From Croceivirga sp. (GTDB lineage Bacteria > Bacteroidota > Bacteroidia > Flavobacteriales > Flavobacteriaceae), in the NCBI GenBank assembly GCA_028281025.1, contig JANQKR010000013.1, positions 186,001-250,000 of the forward strand: a DNA stretch of 64,000 bases. Reading direction: 5' to 3'. The notes under the pieces are model-generated. The model was not told where the DNA came from. It made no database searches and saw only the letters and a list, made by a program, of their open reading frames with translations. How positions within the stretch are numbered: the stretch's first letter is position 1; each line of letters starts with the position of its first letter. The position numbers and the translations under genes are program-made. This document shows positions 35,587-44,569 of the stretch, piece after piece.

Positions 35587-37833
35587 TTATCTGATCACCG
35601 TAATGGTACCTTGCTTTAAGGTTTGGTTGGCTCTTCTAATTTTATAATAGAACAATTGGTTTTTTTGACGGAAGCCCAAAGATGAGGGCGGCCAATTGTT
35701 TGTATATCCCGTTTGGTTCAAGAGCTCATCACCCAATTCATTGTAAATGATTACAGTGACATCGGGTTGCCTTGAATAGGTATTGGGAATGACCCATAAA
35801 TCATTGATGCCATCTCCGTTGGCCGTAATTACATTGGGAATCTGAAAATCATCCCTGAAGGTCACGGTAAAATTCCTGGTGATTTGACAGTTGTCTATAG
35901 TTGCAATCAACAGGTAGTTCCCTTCCTGTTCAAGGGTAACGGAATCGGTAGACGATAAAAGGGTATTGGATTCCCCATACCACTCGTAGGAAGAACCGCC
36001 GCTTGCGGTAACGGTTTGCGATTCACCTTCGGGGAAAATAATGTTTTCCTCGGCATCCACGGTGATTACGGATTCATCGAAATTTACCAGGGTAATTTCA
36101 TTGGACAGGATTGGACATCCATCCGTTACTACGGACAGCTGGTAAACCCCGGCCTCATTTGCCGTAAGTGCTGTGGAAGAGGCATCGATGTTCTGGCCAT
36201 TACGGCTCCAATTAAAGGTTGTCCCGGTTAAATCATAAGTCGTGGATAGCGTAACAGTAACCCCGTTGCACAACTGGGTTCCATTACTGGAAATCGCAAT
36301 CGAAGCTCCGGAATTGAGCACGACTTCCAGGGTGTTTGACGTTTCGGAAAAGGCCCCTAAATTGGCCTCCAGGGAGTATATTCCATTTTCTGCAGAGGAC
36401 GTCAATGAGAGCGAGGCACCTGTACTTCCGCCAACGGCAGTGCCATCCTTGAACCATTGATACGTAAAATCATCGATTAGCTGAGCCGTGACATCAAAGG
36501 TATTGCCGTTTTCCGTGGCATTAATTTGACTGACCTCCAATACCACACTGCTATTGGCACAATTGGTATAGCTGCCGTTATAGTCAACCGTAATGTCAAA
36601 GGCATTGGGAAATACTGCGGTTGTGGTTTCCGAGGTTTTGGTGGAAACACCACAGGACCCACCGGTTTCAGTTACTGTGGCATAGTAGTCGCCAGGCGTC
36701 GAAATCGATAATGTGGTGTTGGTTTCCCCTGCCACGGGAGCACCATCCTTGAACCATTGAATATCCGGGTTGCTTGCATTGGTGCTTATGGTCAGGGTTT
36801 CATTTTGGCCTGGGAGCAGTACGAGCCTTGCCGCATTGTCCCGGTTTACCGTAAAGCTTCCCGGGTTGGATATGGCGGTTGGGGCCGACTGTTCCAAACA
36901 AATGCCCGTACCGGAAATCTCTACGCTATAATCGCCTTCAAACCCAACAATTCCACCGTCTACAACGTAGGTGTACGCATCAACCGTGGGTGCGGATATG
37001 GCCGTGCCATCCTTGTACCAGGTATAGGTATAGCCCATGCCGGAAACATTGGCTTCCAAAGTAACGGTATCATCCGGACACAGGGTGGTCAATGCCGGCG
37101 GGTTTATGGAAAGGCCCAATGGGCTACTGATGATGATGTCAATGGCATTGGATAGTGTATTGGCAGATCCAGAGCAATTGGGACCATAATCAATTTCCAC
37201 ATAGTACATTCCGGACTGATTTATGGTAAGGGAGGTTGAACTTTCTGATAATCTGGTTCCGCTTCTGTACCATATGTATCGGTAGTTCCCTGCAGAGGGG
37301 ATATTATGGGGCCTTAAGGTTAGGGATTCCCCACTGCATAGGCTTATTTGCCCTCCTGGGGGAAGCGTTCCGTTGCCGTCCCGGCTAATCAGGATGGGAA
37401 GGTTAAAGCCGATGTAGTACATCGAAAAGGCATCCGATGCCTCACTGACCAGTTCGGGGGCCGTACTCCTTACCCTGAAACGATAATTATCGCCCTGGGT
37501 ATCTTGCGGCAAAATGAATTGAAAGTCAAAATCGAAGTTCGTGTTCTTGTCGGAGACCCTGGATAGTTCAACAGGGCTACCGAAATTCCCATTGGCATCG
37601 GACAGTTCCAAAATAAATTCATTGGTACTGCCCACCACTGGGGGGTTCCAGGTAAAGTTCACAAAGTATTCGTTAAAATCATCCGAGGCACAGGCAGCGG
37701 TCCAGGCTGAGTTACCGGGAAGGTTCGGGTTGTCTGCGGGAACGGGCTTGTTCAACACCTGTCCACTGGCAATTTGCATGGCAAAAGCGCAGCACATTGT
37801 TCGTAGGATACTGTTTAGCATTTTAGGTCTCAT
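35587..37833 (-). CDS. Ig-like surface protein with T9SS type B domain (SprC position)
   Basis: A 748-residue exported protein: signal peptide (cut near IASGQ), a fibronectin-like N-terminal part (FNEYFVNFTWNPP), several Ig-like repeats with a YxWYKDG / IQWFKDG / YQWFKDG core, and a C-terminal T9SS type B gliding-associated domain (NVITANGDGINDLW ... KQGTITVIR). It is the first gene of the adhesin operon, 7 bp ahead of the SPOR/PorP gene, matching sprC in F. johnsoniae by position. It would be exported by the T9SS and assist or accompany SprB at the surface; the specific role is inferred. Confidence 0.82.
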   Translation of the reverse strand: MRPKMLNSILRTMCCAFAMQIASGQVLNKPVPADNPNLPGNSAWTAACASDDFNEYFVNFTWNPPVVGSTNEFILELSDANGNFGSPVELSRVSDKNTNFDFDFQFILPQDTQGDNYRFRVRSTAPELVSEASDAFSMYYIGFNLPILISRDGNGTLPPGGQISLCSGESLTLRPHNIPSAGNYRYIWYRSGTRLSESSTSLTINQSGMYYVEIDYGPNCSGSANTLSNAIDIIISSPLGLSINPPALTTLCPDDTVTLEANVSGMGYTYTWYKDGTAISAPTVDAYTYVVDGGIVGFEGDYSVEISGTGICLEQSAPTAISNPGSFTVNRDNAARLVLLPGQNETLTISTNASNPDIQWFKDGAPVAGETNTTLSISTPGDYYATVTETGGSCGVSTKTSETTTAVFPNAFDITVDYNGSYTNCANSSVVLEVSQINATENGNTFDVTAQLIDDFTYQWFKDGTAVGGSTGASLSLTSSAENGIYSLEANLGAFSETSNTLEVVLNSGASIAISSNGTQLCNGVTVTLSTTYDLTGTTFNWSRNGQNIDASSTALTANEAGVYQLSVVTDGCPILSNEITLVNFDESVITVDAEENIIFPEGESQTVTASGGSSYEWYGESNTLLSSTDSVTLEQEGNYLLIATIDNCQITRNFTVTFRDDFQIPNVITANGDGINDLWVIPNTYSRQPDVTVIIYNELGDELLNQTGYTNNWPPSSLGFRQKNQLFYYKIRRANQTLKQGTITVIR

Positions 37834-38055
37834 GGTATGTTAGCTTAAGTTGATGGCACTTTGGGGATGCCATCACGCATTTTTATAGTTAGTAGGTGCC
37901 TTTGGGGGCCATTTTCATACAGTATTCATAAAACAAATATTTTAAATAATCCATAGAGGATAAACTTAATGTTGTGCTTGGCCCTTATTCTGTTGTGAAA
38001 CAGTGAATTTGTAGGATGAAGGATTTAAAAATATCGTCAAAATGCGCATTTTCAC

Positions 38056-38063
38056 TACATTTG
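38056..38063 (+). promoter_or_regulatory. Promoter -7 box of glnS
   Basis: TACATTTG matches TAnnTTTG and lies 16 bp before the glnS ATG. The 246-bp gap 37834-38079 also has to contain the promoter of the divergent adhesin operon, but I see only an imperfect box (AATATTTG, minus strand, about 37931-37938) for that direction. Confidence 0.5.
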
Positions 38064-38079
38064 CACCTCAATTTTAGGT

Positions 38080-39765
38080 ATGGCCAACGAGGAAAAATCC
38101 CTGAATTTTATTGAACACATTATTGAGGACGATCTTAAAAGTGGGTACTCCGATGAGCAGCTTAGATTTCGGTTCCCACCAGAGCCGAATGGCTATTTGC
38201 ACATAGGCCATGCGAGTTCCATTTGCCTGAATTTTGGGCTGGGAGAGCGCTACAAAGCCCCCGTAAACCTTAGGTTTGATGATACCAATCCGGAAAAGGA
38301 GGAAAAGGAATTTGTGGATGCCATAAAACGGGATATTGAATGGTTGGGCTTTACATGGGCTCAGGAGTGTTATGCATCGGACTATTTTCAGCAATTGTAT
38401 GATTGGGCAATTGGCTTGATTAAGGCCGGAAAAGCCTATGTTGACAGTCAATCCTCCGAAGAAATGGCCAATCAAAAAGGTACGCCAACAGAACCGGGAA
38501 CCCATAGTCCTTTTAGAAACCGAAGTATCGAAGAGAACTTAGCACTTTTTGAACGAATGAAGAATGGGGAATTTGAGGAAGGGGTGCATGTGCTGAGGGC
38601 TAAAATTGATATGGCTTCGCCCAATATGCTGATGAGGGACCCCATCCTTTACAGGGTTTTGAACAAAGCGCACCACCGCACAAATACCGATTGGTGTATT
38701 TATCCGATGTATGATTGGGCACACGGTCAGGGGGATTATATCGAACAAGTTTCACATTCGCTTTGCACCCTTGAATTTTTACCCCATAGGGAACTGTACG
38801 ATTGGTGTTTGGACCAATTGGTATCTTCCGAAAAATTGAGGCCCAAACAGCGGGAATTTGCCCGTAGGAACCTGAGTCATACCGTTGTAAGTAAAAGAAA
38901 ACTGTTGCAATTGGTCAACGATGGCGTGGTTGCAGGGTGGGATGACCCAAGAATGCCCACTATTTCCGGTCTTCGTAGAAGAGGGTATACACCGGAATCC
39001 ATTCGCAACTTCGCAGATACCATTGGTATTGCCAAACGGGAGAATTTGGTGGACGTTTCCCTTTTGGAATTCCACGCCAGGGAGCACTTAAATAAAATTG
39101 CCCCAAGGGTAATGGCCGTGTTAAACCCCCTAAAAGTTGTTATTACCAACTATCCCGAAGGAGAGGAAGAGTGGTTGGATGCGGAGAACAACCCCGAAGA
39201 TGAAACCGCGGGCTCCAGAAAAGTCCCCTTTTCCAGAACGCTTTATATAGAACGGGAAGATTTTAGGGAACAGGCCAACCGAAAGTTTTTCCGATTGAAG
39301 TTGGACGGCGAGGTACGGTTGAAGAACGGCTATATCATAAAAGCGGAAAGCTGCACCAAAGATACCGATGGGAATATTATTGAGGTGCAATGTACCTATG
39401 ACCCAAAGAGTAAAAGTGGCAGTGGCACGGAAGAGAGCCTGCGAAAAGTAAAGGGCACCTTGCACTGGGTCTCTGTGGCACATGCCACTGAGGCTGAAGT
39501 CCGCATTTATGACCGATTGTTTACCGATGAGAATCCGGATGGTCACAAGGACCGGGATTTTATGGAATTCGTGAATAGGGACTCACTCAAAGTGGTCACG
39601 GGGTTTTTGGAACCAAGCTTAAGGGAGGCCAAAGTTGGCGAACGGTTTCAATTTCAACGATTGGGCTATTTTAATGTGGACAACGACTCCAAACCGGGAA
39701 ATCTGGTTTTTAACAGAACCGTGACACTGCGGGATACCTGGGCCAAAATTCAGCAGAAAAGCTGA
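38080..39765 (+). CDS. glnS: Glutaminyl-tRNA synthetase
   Basis: A 561-residue class I synthetase charging tRNA-Gln in the cytoplasm. The HIGH motif is in FPPEPNGYLHIGHASS and the KMSKS-like motif is VVSKRKLL. The two C-terminal anticodon-binding beta barrels are present (LYIEREDF, VQCTYDPKSKSGSGTEE), so this is true GlnS, not a second GltX. The ATG at 38080 gives the family-type start with the catalytic domain beginning about residue 25. It has its own TAnnTTTG promoter and is divergent from the adhesin operon. Confidence 0.97.
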   Translation: MANEEKSLNFIEHIIEDDLKSGYSDEQLRFRFPPEPNGYLHIGHASSICLNFGLGERYKAPVNLRFDDTNPEKEEKEFVDAIKRDIEWLGFTWAQECYASDYFQQLYDWAIGLIKAGKAYVDSQSSEEMANQKGTPTEPGTHSPFRNRSIEENLALFERMKNGEFEEGVHVLRAKIDMASPNMLMRDPILYRVLNKAHHRTNTDWCIYPMYDWAHGQGDYIEQVSHSLCTLEFLPHRELYDWCLDQLVSSEKLRPKQREFARRNLSHTVVSKRKLLQLVNDGVVAGWDDPRMPTISGLRRRGYTPESIRNFADTIGIAKRENLVDVSLLEFHAREHLNKIAPRVMAVLNPLKVVITNYPEGEEEWLDAENNPEDETAGSRKVPFSRTLYIEREDFREQANRKFFRLKLDGEVRLKNGYIIKAESCTKDTDGNIIEVQCTYDPKSKSGSGTEESLRKVKGTLHWVSVAHATEAEVRIYDRLFTDENPDGHKDRDFMEFVNRDSLKVVTGFLEPSLREAKVGERFQFQRLGYFNVDNDSKPGNLVFNRTVTLRDTWAKIQQKS

Positions 39766-39867
39766 TGTACGACGTTTTCTGGCGCTTGGGAATTTTCAAA
39801 ATTTGACCGATTTTTCGTAGGGAAGTGCATTTTTTTTCGTCTTATAGCTTCTAAAGCTATGATTAAG

Positions 39868-41145
39868 ATGAAAAAAATAGTTCAGCTCGTACTATTTTTT
39901 AGTGTTGTGCTGCTCAGCGCACAGGAAAGGAACATATCCAAAATTGAATTTGAAGGACTTAAGCGCACCAAGGCGCGTTTTCTGGAGCGCTTGATAAAAA
40001 GCAAGGTGGACGAAGCTTATAGTGAGGAAAAGGTTGCCGAGGATGTGGAGCGATTGAAACGGTTACCGGGTATTGCTTATGCTGAGGCCAAGACAGAGGA
40101 GGGTTCCCAAGGCATTGGTGTAACCTATACCATAGAAGAAAACTTTACATTGATTCCTGGGGCGCGTATAGCCACGGCACCCGACGAAAGCTTCGCCTAC
40201 CGCCTCTCCTTATTTGAGTTTAATTTTTTGGGAAACAATCAATTGGTAGGGGGCTTTTTTGAAAGAAATGTCTTTAATTCATTCGGTTTCTTTTGGGAAC
40301 ATCCCTTTTTGTTCAGCGATAAACTGGGTATAGGCTTTAACTATCAGGACATCACCCGCCAGGAACCCATTTTCTTTGAAGAAGGGAATAAGGATTACCG
40401 CTTTAATTCCCAAATGTTTGAGGGCGCCCTGCTGTTCTCCTTTGATTTTAACAATGAAGCAGAGTTGGGCGTGGTCTGGGTGAGGGAAAACTACCTTTTT
40501 GATGGGGAAGAACCCTTATTGGACAGGCCTTTGGAACTCAATGCGGATAAGATTTTTTATAGGGCGATCTATCGTTATGTAAATATTGACATTGACTATC
40601 AATATGTGGATGGCGTACAAAGTGAATTTACGGGACAGTATATTCAACAAACGGATGGAGATGTGGCTGGAAGGGCTTTTTTGCAAAATTTTCTATCCTT
40701 GCGGAATGATTTCATTTACTACAAGAAATTGGGAAGTCGTGGCAATTGGGCCAGTAGATTGCGCCTGGCGGCGACTATTGGTAATGAAGATTCGCCATTT
40801 GCCCCCTTTACACTGGACAATCAATTGAATATACGGGGAGTGGGCAATGTGGTCGATCGCGGAACGGCCGCTATTGTGCTAAATACGGAATACAGACATA
40901 CTTTTTATGAGAAAGGTTGGTTTGTGGTTCAGGGGAATGCTTTCATTGATGCGGGCTCATGGCGTAATCCCGGAAACCCTTTCTCCCAATTGTTCGATGG
41001 ATCGTCCACTAGATTGTCACCAGGAATAGGGTTTCGATTGATCCATAAGCGAATTTTCAACGCGGTTTTTCGACTTGATTATGGTTTTGGGATAGGCGAT
41101 AATGCGTCCAGCGGAATCGTTTTTGGAATAGGTCAGTACTTTTAG
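39868..41145 (+). CDS. BamA/TamA family outer-membrane protein
   Basis: A protein of about 425 residues with a signal peptide (MKKIVQLVLF, cut near LLSAQ), one POTRA-like domain (about 20-90: KIEFEGLKRTKARFLERLI) and a C-terminal surface-antigen (D15) beta barrel ending in FGIGQYF. BamA has five POTRA domains and about 800 residues, so this is a short single-POTRA relative, not the main Bam insertase; the role is probably in outer-membrane protein assembly or export. ATG 39859 is also in frame, but it lies in a small hairpin (39844-39860) and ATG 39868 gives the better signal peptide. Confidence 0.82.
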   Translation: MKKIVQLVLFFSVVLLSAQERNISKIEFEGLKRTKARFLERLIKSKVDEAYSEEKVAEDVERLKRLPGIAYAEAKTEEGSQGIGVTYTIEENFTLIPGARIATAPDESFAYRLSLFEFNFLGNNQLVGGFFERNVFNSFGFFWEHPFLFSDKLGIGFNYQDITRQEPIFFEEGNKDYRFNSQMFEGALLFSFDFNNEAELGVVWVRENYLFDGEEPLLDRPLELNADKIFYRAIYRYVNIDIDYQYVDGVQSEFTGQYIQQTDGDVAGRAFLQNFLSLRNDFIYYKKLGSRGNWASRLRLAATIGNEDSPFAPFTLDNQLNIRGVGNVVDRGTAAIVLNTEYRHTFYEKGWFVVQGNAFIDAGSWRNPGNPFSQLFDGSSTRLSPGIGFRLIHKRIFNAVFRLDYGFGIGDNASSGIVFGIGQYF

Positions 41146-41283
41146 GACACTAAAAATGGGTCCCCATGTGGCTCAGCGCCCAAAAAATACCAATTGGCAT
41201 TTAGAAAAGAAACGGTCCTTTTAGTTTTAGGGAAAGGCACTTTCCATTCCAATTGGAATTCAAAATTTTGGGTCGGTAAAAAA

Positions 41284-41314
41284 CATCGCCCTCCATGATT
41301 CATGGAGGGCGATG
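41284..41314 (-). terminator. Rho-independent terminator of the SPFH gene
   Basis: A perfect 15-bp inverted repeat (41284-41298 and 41300-41314) is followed on the minus strand by TTTTTT. It lies between the convergent BamA-like and SPFH genes, and the T run is only on the side that serves the minus-strand SPFH gene. Confidence 0.8.
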
Positions 41315-41354
41315 CCCAAAGTTCAACTATTAGGTTTTCAAAATGGGATTAGGC

Positions 41355-42284
41355 CTACTTGCCCCCGCTTTTAGGACTGGATTTTTTCATCTGTTCTCCA
41401 ATCATATTGCTAGCGGTAAAAGAAGCCACCATATTGTTGAGCATATCACTGCCGGCTTGTGGAGAGTTGGGCAGTAGGATCAAATTGGTATTGGTTTCCT
41501 CCCCAATGGATTGTAGGGTATCGTAATGTTGGGTTACCACAATCAGGGCCGAAGCCTCTTGGGAGTTGATACCCACTTTGTTCAATACTTCCACGGATTC
41601 TTCCAGGCCCCGGGCAATCTCACGTCGTTGATCGGCAATACCCTGCCCCTGTAATCGTTTGCTTTCGGCCTCGGCCTTTGCTTTTTCCACAATTAGGATT
41701 CGAGCGGCATCACCTTCAAATTGGGCAGCAATCTTTTCCCTTTCGGAAGCATTGATTCGATTCATGGCTTCCTTTACCTGGGCATCGGGATCAATATCGG
41801 TCACCAGGGTTTTAATGATATCATACCCATATTCGGACATGTACTCCTGGAGTTCACGTTTTACGGCGATGGCAATATCATCTTTTTTGACAAAGACATC
41901 ATCCAGTTTCATTTTGGGTACTTCGGCACGGACCACATCAAAAACAAATGAAGTGATCTGATCATGGGGGTATTCCAATTTATAAAAGGCATCATACACT
42001 TTGTCACGTATCACAACATACTGTACGGACACCTTTAGTTTTACAAAAACATCGTCGAGGGTTTTGGTCTCAATGATAACGTCCAACTGTTGGATTTTTA
42101 AACTTAATCTTCCGGCAATGCGGTCAACAAGGGGAATTTTCATTTGTAGCCCAGAGTTGCGAATGCTTTGGAAACGCCCAAAACGCTCAACAACGACCGC
42201 GGTCTGCTGCTTGACGATAAAAAAGGAGGCAAATAAAATAATAAGCCCAAAAAAAACGATTGGTATTAGAAAGAAAGTGCTCAT
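41355..42284 (-). CDS. SPFH/Band 7 membrane protein (stomatin-like)
   Basis: A 309-residue prohibitin/stomatin-type protein with an N-terminal membrane helix (about residues 4-24) and an SPFH domain beginning QQTAVVVERFGRFQSIRNSG, then a long Ala/Glu-rich coiled segment (EKAKAEAESKRLQGQGIADQ, within about 190-235) and a flexible end. It corresponds to the QmcA-type scaffold proteins that oligomerise in the inner membrane and organise membrane microdomains or proteases. No NfeD partner adjoins it. It has a strong terminator downstream. Confidence 0.9.
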   Translation of the reverse strand: MSTFFLIPIVFFGLIILFASFFIVKQQTAVVVERFGRFQSIRNSGLQMKIPLVDRIAGRLSLKIQQLDVIIETKTLDDVFVKLKVSVQYVVIRDKVYDAFYKLEYPHDQITSFVFDVVRAEVPKMKLDDVFVKKDDIAIAVKRELQEYMSEYGYDIIKTLVTDIDPDAQVKEAMNRINASEREKIAAQFEGDAARILIVEKAKAEAESKRLQGQGIADQRREIARGLEESVEVLNKVGINSQEASALIVVTQHYDTLQSIGEETNTNLILLPNSPQAGSDMLNNMVASFTASNMIGEQMKKSSPKSGGK

Positions 42285-42383
42285 TGCATAGTGTTTTTGA
42301 TGAATATGGAAAATACAAAAGTCTTGGATAGCATAGGTCTTTAAAATGAAAGTTTTGTTACAGTACCCAATGGCTGTAACAAA

Positions 42384-42854
42384 ATGGGGACGGCAAAGTC
42401 TTATGGGATAAACCCGTCACTAATGGCTATACCATCCAACCCATTGTGCAACCCTAAAGTGAACATCAAAACAAAACTGGCTTGCTTTTGGGCTTCCCTG
42501 ATGTTTTTATATATCTACGCTGATTATTTTGGTCTGATGACTCCTGGAGATCTGGAGGATATGATGAATCTAAAAACGCCAATGGGCCCTACCACACCTG
42601 GAATGTTGATCGGTTTTTCCGTTTTGCTCATCATTCCCGCATTGATGATAATGGCCTCGGTCGTTCTAGGACCCCAATGGAATAAATGGTTGAACATTGT
42701 GGTGGCACTATTGTATGCGGTGATTTCCATTTTGATTATTATCGGCGATATGGGAAATGAATGGAAGAAATTCTTCGTGCTCTACCAATTTGTGGAACTA
42801 TTTGTTTTTGGGATAATTATCTGGCACGCCATAAAATGGCCCAGAACACCTTAG
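42384..42854 (+). CDS. Four-helix membrane protein, DUF6326-like
   Basis: A 156-residue integral membrane protein with four hydrophobic segments; the first is FWASLMFLYIYADYFGLM, followed by the loop motif TPGDLEDMMN and later PTTPGMLIGFSVLL and the polar FFVLYQFVELFVFG. This pattern is what I associate with DUF6326, with no known function; the family assignment is from memory. The start may be ATG 42384 or the in-frame ATG 42423, which gives 143 residues. It lies alone between the SPFH gene (divergent) and gltX (convergent). Confidence 0.72.
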   Translation: MGTAKSYGINPSLMAIPSNPLCNPKVNIKTKLACFWASLMFLYIYADYFGLMTPGDLEDMMNLKTPMGPTTPGMLIGFSVLLIIPALMIMASVVLGPQWNKWLNIVVALLYAVISILIIIGDMGNEWKKFFVLYQFVELFVFGIIIWHAIKWPRTP

Positions 42855-42922
42855 ATAGCACCCTTTTGGAGGAAGATTTAGGGTTTCACGCACCAAAAAA
42901 GTATACAACGGAAAGAAATTGA

Positions 42923-44431
42923 CTAAGTGAGGGTATCAATTGCTTTGCGAATCCTTAGCAAAGACTCTTCTTTCCCCAATACCGCCATAATATCAAATAA
43001 ATGGGGTCCCATCATATCCCCAACAATGACCAAACGTAAAGGAGGCATTACTTTTCCAAAGGAATGCCCTTGTTCCCCAATCCATTTCTTAATGGTAACC
43101 TCAACCGTAGCGGAGGAAAAGTCTTCCACGGACCCTAATACTTCCGCAAGGTGTTCCATGATGGTGGGGGTATCTTCTTTCCATTGTTTTTTGACTGCTT
43201 TTTCCGCATAAGTGGCCGGGGTTTGAAAGAAGTAGCTTCCCAATTCCCATAAGTCCTGGACAAAGTTCGCCCGCTCTTTGATGAGTGAAATCACTTTTTC
43301 CACATAGCCGTCGTGCCGAACATTGCCGGAAATCGTATGATCATCCAAAAGCGGATTAAATAAATCCACCAACTCCCCATCGTTCTTTTTCTGTAACCAT
43401 TGATGGTTATACCATTTGGTTTTTTCTGGGTCGAATCGAGCGCCGGATTTATTGACCCGCTCCAGTGAGAACTCCTGGACAAGTTCTTCCAGGGAGAACA
43501 ATTCCTGTTCTGTTCCCGGGTTCCAACCCAAAAACGCCAGAAAATTTAGAACGGCCTCAGGAAAATACCCGGCTTCCCTATATCCCTGGGATTCCTTCCA
43601 GGACAATGGAAAGACCGGAAAACCGCCTTTTTCACCATCGCGTTTGCTCAGTTTACCTTTTCCGGTAGGCTTCATAATTAAAGGTAAATGGGCAAAAATG
43701 GGTTTCTCCCAGCCAAAAGCATCATATAACAAATGATGCAAAGCCAAAGAAGGAAGCCATTCTTCTCCCCTAATGACATGACTTATCTCCATGAGATGGT
43801 CATCTACAATATTGGCCAAATGGTAGGTGGGCATACCATCGCTTTTAAAGAGTACTTTATCATCCAGCACGTTGGTATCAATTTCGATGGCCCCTCGGAT
43901 CACATCCTGTAAGACCAGTTTTTGGTCCTGCGGGGATTTAAATCGAATAACATAGGGTTGGCCGGAATTGAGTTTGGCATGGGTTTCTTGTTCCGATAGG
44001 GAAAGGGAATTGTCCAGTTTTAAACGATTGTGCCAGTTGTAGATAAAGGTTTTGCCCTTGGCCTCATGATTTTTTCGATGAAAATCCAATTTTTCAGCGG
44101 TATCGAAGGCATAGTACGCATGCCCTTTGGTTATCAGTTCCAAGGCATATTGTTTGTACAAGTGCTTGCGCTCACTTTGTCGGTAGGGTCCAAATGCCCC
44201 GGGCTTGGCAGGATCTTCATCAAAAGGGATTCCGCACCATTTCATGGCTTCAATGATGTATTCCTCCGCGCCTTCCACCCGGCGGCTTTGATCGGTATCC
44301 TCTATGCGAAGGACGAAATCACCACCGTTTTTTTTGGCGAACAAATAATTGAAAAGTGCGGTGCGGACACCTCCAATATGTAAAGGTCCGGTAGGACTTG
44401 GCGCAAAGCGAACACGAGTTTTTTTACCCAT
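42923..44431 (-). CDS. gltX: Glutamyl-tRNA synthetase
   Basis: A 502-residue class I synthetase charging tRNA-Glu. The HIGH region is APSPTGPLHIGGVRTALFNY, KMSKS is KLSKRDG, and the helical anticodon-binding domain follows. Length is normal for bacterial GltX. A TAnnTTTG box lies 18 bp upstream of the ATG. glnS is 3 kb away in the same window, so tRNA-Gln is charged directly. The divergent DUF4175-like gene follows the common flavobacterial order. Confidence 0.97.
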   Translation of the reverse strand: MGKKTRVRFAPSPTGPLHIGGVRTALFNYLFAKKNGGDFVLRIEDTDQSRRVEGAEEYIIEAMKWCGIPFDEDPAKPGAFGPYRQSERKHLYKQYALELITKGHAYYAFDTAEKLDFHRKNHEAKGKTFIYNWHNRLKLDNSLSLSEQETHAKLNSGQPYVIRFKSPQDQKLVLQDVIRGAIEIDTNVLDDKVLFKSDGMPTYHLANIVDDHLMEISHVIRGEEWLPSLALHHLLYDAFGWEKPIFAHLPLIMKPTGKGKLSKRDGEKGGFPVFPLSWKESQGYREAGYFPEAVLNFLAFLGWNPGTEQELFSLEELVQEFSLERVNKSGARFDPEKTKWYNHQWLQKKNDGELVDLFNPLLDDHTISGNVRHDGYVEKVISLIKERANFVQDLWELGSYFFQTPATYAEKAVKKQWKEDTPTIMEHLAEVLGSVEDFSSATVEVTIKKWIGEQGHSFGKVMPPLRLVIVGDMMGPHLFDIMAVLGKEESLLRIRKAIDTLT

Positions 44432-44448
44432 AACTTGAAATTCAATTG

Positions 44449-44456
44449 CAAATATA
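44449..44456 (-). promoter_or_regulatory. Promoter -7 box of gltX
   Basis: The minus-strand octamer TATATTTG matches TAnnTTTG and implies a leader of about 14 nt before the gltX ATG at 44431. Confidence 0.5.
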
Positions 44457-44569
44457 GGGCAAGGTATGCATGGCTACAGACAGATGAATTTGGGAAATTG
44501 GACTTATTTAACATAATATTTTGGGGTGGATTTTTGTTCAATAACTAATTTGGAAGAAAGAATTGAGTA

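Noticed and set aside
39844-39860. Small hairpin ATAGCTT-CTA-AAGCTAT before the BamA-like gene, considered as a riboswitch
   Set aside because: Only a 7-bp stem with a 3-nt loop and no further structure.
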